Positions 61,558 to 64,000 of a stretch of DNA of 64,000 nt are shown here, in pieces (position 1 is the stretch's first letter; each line of letters starts with the position of its first letter). The position numbers and the translations under genes were made by a program. The stretch is from Myxococcales bacterium. Lineage in GTDB: Bacteria > Myxococcota_A > Polyangia > Fen-1088. Location: NCBI GenBank assembly GCA_003142855.1, contig PLNW01000162.1, positions 62,001 to 126,000 on the forward strand, read 5' to 3'. The notes under the pieces are model-generated. The model saw only the letters and a program-made list of their open reading frames with translations. It did no database searches and was not told the origin of the DNA.

Positions 61558-62427
61558 TCACGGCGTCGTCGTCGTCGCCGTGCCGGTCGGGACCGCTGGG
61601 CATTGTATCCCGGTGGCCTGGCCCTGGGCGTCGACGCCGGTGGCACAGCAAAGAATCAAGTGGTCCTGGGCCGGGTTGCACGGATCACCCGTATAGGGGT
61701 TGGTGGTTAGATCCGAGCACTTGGCAATGTTCGGGAAGCTGAACTGCGCAGCGGTGGGGTCGGAATATCCGGACTGCAAGCAGCCGGAGCAAACGGTCAC
61801 CGGGAACACGAAGGGCGGGCTCTCAATGTCCTCGCTGCCCAGACGGCCCTTGGCCCGAATCGTTGCGGTGACCACGATGTCTGCGAGATTCTGATCTTGT
61901 AGGTATTGCGTGAGCGAGGCCGCGTTGCAGGGCCTGATAATCTCCGCTATTTCGGCGATGGTGCCACCAGGCGCAAGCAGGGAGGTGTCGACCGGAACCT
62001 CAAACTCTCCCGAGCATCCGGAAGCCCACGTGACGCCGGTGCCCGCATTGGCCGCCGCGTCCAACTTGACGTGCAACGATTTCATGATGATGTTGTTCAA
62101 CTCATCGATCGGCGCGGTCGTGGTGCTGCCCACGACGCCATTCAAAGACGCCAACAGATTCTCCACCAGCGGGTAGAAAAGATAGGACGTCTGGGCCGGG
62201 GACAGAACGGAAACATCCAGGATTCCCTCTATTCTACGAGTTGCCGTGGCTGTCGCGGGAACGGTGCAGACCGTGGAACCGGTTGTGGTGTCGAGCCACT
62301 GATCCTGTTGGATCAACAGTCCTGTGGGGCCGTCGTCTACCACGCAGGCGGCAAAGGACAGGAACATGCCCACGGGGATGGCGAAGGCGCCCACGCGACC
62401 AATGGTGCTGCCGATACTTGCTGTCAT
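61558..62427 (-). CDS. Predicted lipoprotein encoded next to pilQ
   Basis: The 289-residue protein starts at ATG 62427 (GGAGAG 6 nt upstream) with a lipoprotein signal and lipobox SFAAC. The mature part is rich in Thr/Ser and cysteines (CSGCLQSG, CCATG, DPCNPAQDHLILCC), with ILDVSVLSPAQTSYLFYPLVENLLASLNG as a recognisable conserved-looking core, and ends GTATTTTP. No family was recognised. It lies 46 nt downstream of pilQ and is probably co-transcribed, so it may assist the secretin. The longer frame from 62670 overlaps pilQ and is rejected. Confidence 0.7.
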   Translation of the reverse strand: MTASIGSTIGRVGAFAIPVGMFLSFAACVVDDGPTGLLIQQDQWLDTTTGSTVCTVPATATATRRIEGILDVSVLSPAQTSYLFYPLVENLLASLNGVVGSTTTAPIDELNNIIMKSLHVKLDAAANAGTGVTWASGCSGEFEVPVDTSLLAPGGTIAEIAEIIRPCNAASLTQYLQDQNLADIVVTATIRAKGRLGSEDIESPPFVFPVTVCSGCLQSGYSDPTAAQFSFPNIAKCSDLTTNPYTGDPCNPAQDHLILCCATGVDAQGQATGIQCPAVPTGTATTTTP

Positions 62428-62473
62428 GGCTCTCTCCATCTCGTTCTTATTAAATCTTGCTCCCTGGTCGTTG

Positions 62474-64000
62474 TTACTGCCCAAGCGCGCGAGCCCGGTT
62501 GACAATGCGCGGAGTGAGGAAGACCAGGAACTCGGTGCGGTTGTCGTTCTCTTTGCGGTTGCGGAAGAACCAGCCCAACACCGGAATGTCCGAGAAGAAG
62601 GGAACCTTGGTGAAGCTGAGACCTGCGTTGCGCGTGTAGATCCCGCCGATGACCGCGGTGTCACCGTCACGCACCAGCATGGTGGTCTTGGCTTCCTTCT
62701 TCAGAATAGTGGGGTCGCCGCGGGCGCCGGTGTTGACGAAGTCTGGCTCATTCTTGGTCACGGTGACCGTGAGCATGACGGTGCCTTCATTGGTGACATG
62801 CGGCTTGACGCCCAGGTGAAGCTTGGCATCCACGAACTGGGTCATGGCGCCCATCGCGCTCACCACGGAGACCGGGATCGACACGCCCTGTTCGATCGTG
62901 GCATCGATGTTGTCCATGGTGGTGATGCGCGGCGAGGACAGGATGCGAACCGTTCCGGTGGACTCCATGGCTGAGAGACGCAGGTTCAAGTTGAAAGCCC
63001 CCGCCACTGACCCCATGGTGAGGCCGATGGCACTTCCAGTGGCGAGGCCGGCTGGGGCAGGCATGTTGACCACGAAATTCGGATTGGCCCCCCCGGCGAC
63101 GCCCGTTCGGGCTCCTGGAACCAGACCGGACAGCGGCGAACTGCCGTCGTCCGCCCCGCCACCGATACCGACGTTGTAAGGGAAAACCAGACCTGTGGGA
63201 TTGCCATGTGAGGCATCCATGAAGGTGTTGCCGCCCCACTGAATGCCGATCTGGCGGGCATAGTCCGTATTGGCCTCTACAATGCGGGCCTCGATGACCA
63301 CTTGCGAGGTCTGGGTGTCGAGGTTGCGGACTAGGTCCTCGATGAGTTGCAGATTGCGGGCTACATCGGACACGATCAGATTGTTGGTGCGATCATCGAC
63401 CGAGATTTTGCCTCGCGGTGAAAGCAAGTCCCGAGCTTTGTCTTGCAGAGAGGAGGCGTGTGCGTACGACACGCCGATGAGTCGGGTTTCCGTGGGCAAG
63501 ACCTCGGCAATCTGTTTTTGGCGAGCAATCTCCTGTTCCAGTTCTTTCTCCAGCACCGATAGGGGCGCTACCCGAACCAGGTTGCCCTCGCGAACCGATC
63601 CCAATCCCTTGGCTCGCAGCACGACGTCCAGGGCTTGGTCCCAGGGCACATCGCGCATCTTGATGGTGACCTCGCCCTTTACCTCGTCCGAGGTCACGAT
63701 GTTGATTTGCCCGACGTCGGCGAGAAGACGCAAGATGTTGTGAATGTCCGCGCCTTTGAAATCCAGGTCGATGCGACGACCGGTGTAGCGCTTCTTGCCC
63801 GTCAAGTTCGCTCGTTTGGTCGTGGGTGATTCGTCCTCGCCAGCTTTGCGCGCGGTGCTCTGCGCTTGAGGTTGCGCTTGAGCCAGAGTCACGGTCGCAC
63901 GCGTGGGGAGCCCGCCAGCTTTGCCGGCGGCGGACCATCGCGGGAGGGCACGGGAACCCTTTGAGGGTTCCCGTCTCGGATCAAATGTGACACTGTAGCC
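62474..64000 (-). CDS. pilQ: Type IV pilus secretin PilQ (5' end outside the window)
   Basis: At least 508 residues are visible; the frame is open to the window edge, so the N-terminal AMIN domains lie beyond it. In order come an in-frame 73-nt repeat (63972-63900), a low-complexity linker, the STN domain (IDLDFKGADIHNILRLLADV), an N-domain (VEARIVEANTDYARQIGIQWGG) and the secretin barrel (GTVRILSSPRITTMDN; VPFFSDIPVLGWFFRNRKENDNRTEFLVFLTPRI, in pieces). The GTG at 63892 is only an internal codon. PilQ forms the outer-membrane gate through which the pilus, probably built from pilA at 5457, is extruded. Confidence 0.92.
   Translation of the reverse strand, partial: GYSVTFDPRREPSKGSRALPRWSAAGKAGGLPTRATVTLAQAQPQAQSTARKAGEDESPTTKRANLTGKKRYTGRRIDLDFKGADIHNILRLLADVGQINIVTSDEVKGEVTIKMRDVPWDQALDVVLRAKGLGSVREGNLVRVAPLSVLEKELEQEIARQKQIAEVLPTETRLIGVSYAHASSLQDKARDLLSPRGKISVDDRTNNLIVSDVARNLQLIEDLVRNLDTQTSQVVIEARIVEANTDYARQIGIQWGGNTFMDASHGNPTGLVFPYNVGIGGGADDGSSPLSGLVPGARTGVAGGANPNFVVNMPAPAGLATGSAIGLTMGSVAGAFNLNLRLSAMESTGTVRILSSPRITTMDNIDATIEQGVSIPVSVVSAMGAMTQFVDAKLHLGVKPHVTNEGTVMLTVTVTKNEPDFVNTGARGDPTILKKEAKTTMLVRDGDTAVIGGIYTRNAGLSFTKVPFFSDIPVLGWFFRNRKENDNRTEFLVFLTPRIVNRARALGQ
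63900..63972 (-). repeat. Two-hairpin dispersed repeat, copy B, in frame inside pilQ
   Basis: The minus strand carries GGGAACCC-TCAAA-GGGTTCCC, TGCCCTCCCGCGATGGT and CGCCGGC-AAA-GCTGGCG. Alignment to copy A (16610-16682) gives 65 of 73 identical bases; two second-stem pairs are flipped together and a third becomes G-U. In pilQ the element is read in frame as REPSKGSRALPRWSAAGKAG and a few more residues, with no stop codon, between VTFDP and the TLAQAQ linker. It therefore adds about 24 residues to a flexible region. Confidence 0.8.

Noticed and set aside
61497..61646. N-terminal Arg-rich extension of the Roadblock protein
   Set aside because: It overlaps the lipoprotein gene and is low-complexity; ATG 61496 starts the domain properly.
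63892..63894. GTG at 63892 as the pilQ start
   Set aside because: The frame is open to the window edge and the remaining part lacks a signal peptide and AMIN domains, so the true start lies outside.

Overview
The window looks like chromosomal DNA from a high-GC member of the Myxococcota (former Deltaproteobacteria). The evidence is a type IV pilin with a sigma-54-type promoter, a pilQ-linked accB/accC cluster, very long TPR proteins, many Cys-rich lipoproteins, AT-hook/zinc proteins, a GH9 cellulase lipoprotein and frequent ATGA-type gene overlaps. No phage, IS element or CRISPR array was seen. One tRNA was found.

Layout. 1-5165: tail of an unknown gene, then a minus-strand envelope-glycan operon (TMTC-like membrane protein, methyltransferase, GT2, GT-C). 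5413-6068: pilA with sigma-54 promoter and terminator. 6083-10535: nadB, a lytic transglycosylase, a TPR-AIM24 protein and pgsA. 10633-16110 (minus): ileS-lspA-lgt-lgt, a lipoprotein-maturation cluster. 16151-19220: dCMP deaminase, an M15-type peptidase and a Cys-rich lipoprotein gene broken by an amber codon. 19395-23731: parC-parE. 23745-29492: marR, a MacA/MacB/TolC-type efflux operon and a nitroreductase gene.

29517-37063 is the most interesting region, a fluoride-response island. A fluoride riboswitch precedes a CPA2 antiporter on the minus strand. A DUF190-CBS gene and the fluoride channel gene crcB run the other way, followed by a 29-codon ORF coupled to an AAA ATPase gene. A second, sequence-variant fluoride aptamer then precedes a dynamin-like GTPase overlapped by enolase; enolase is a classic fluoride target. 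The eno reading frame carries a 1-nt deletion, and a decayed second copy of the crcB 3' half follows it. The variant aptamer changes two positions that contact each other in the known structure (A6 to G, U38 to C), which looks like covariation.

37093-47564: two GT-C membrane proteins, recQ, a half-size MFS protein, a PhaR-type domain protein, an AT-hook/zinc protein, two lipoproteins and a GH9 cellulase. 47741-64000 (minus): pilQ (5' end beyond the window), lipoprotein, Roadblock protein, aroQ, accB, accC, an 801-residue TPR protein, a 2657-residue TPR protein and tRNA-Leu(GAG). A 73-nt two-hairpin repeat occurs once between genes (16610) and once in frame inside pilQ (63900), with compensatory changes in its second stem.

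All calls come from reading the sequence and remembered family knowledge; no database search was run.
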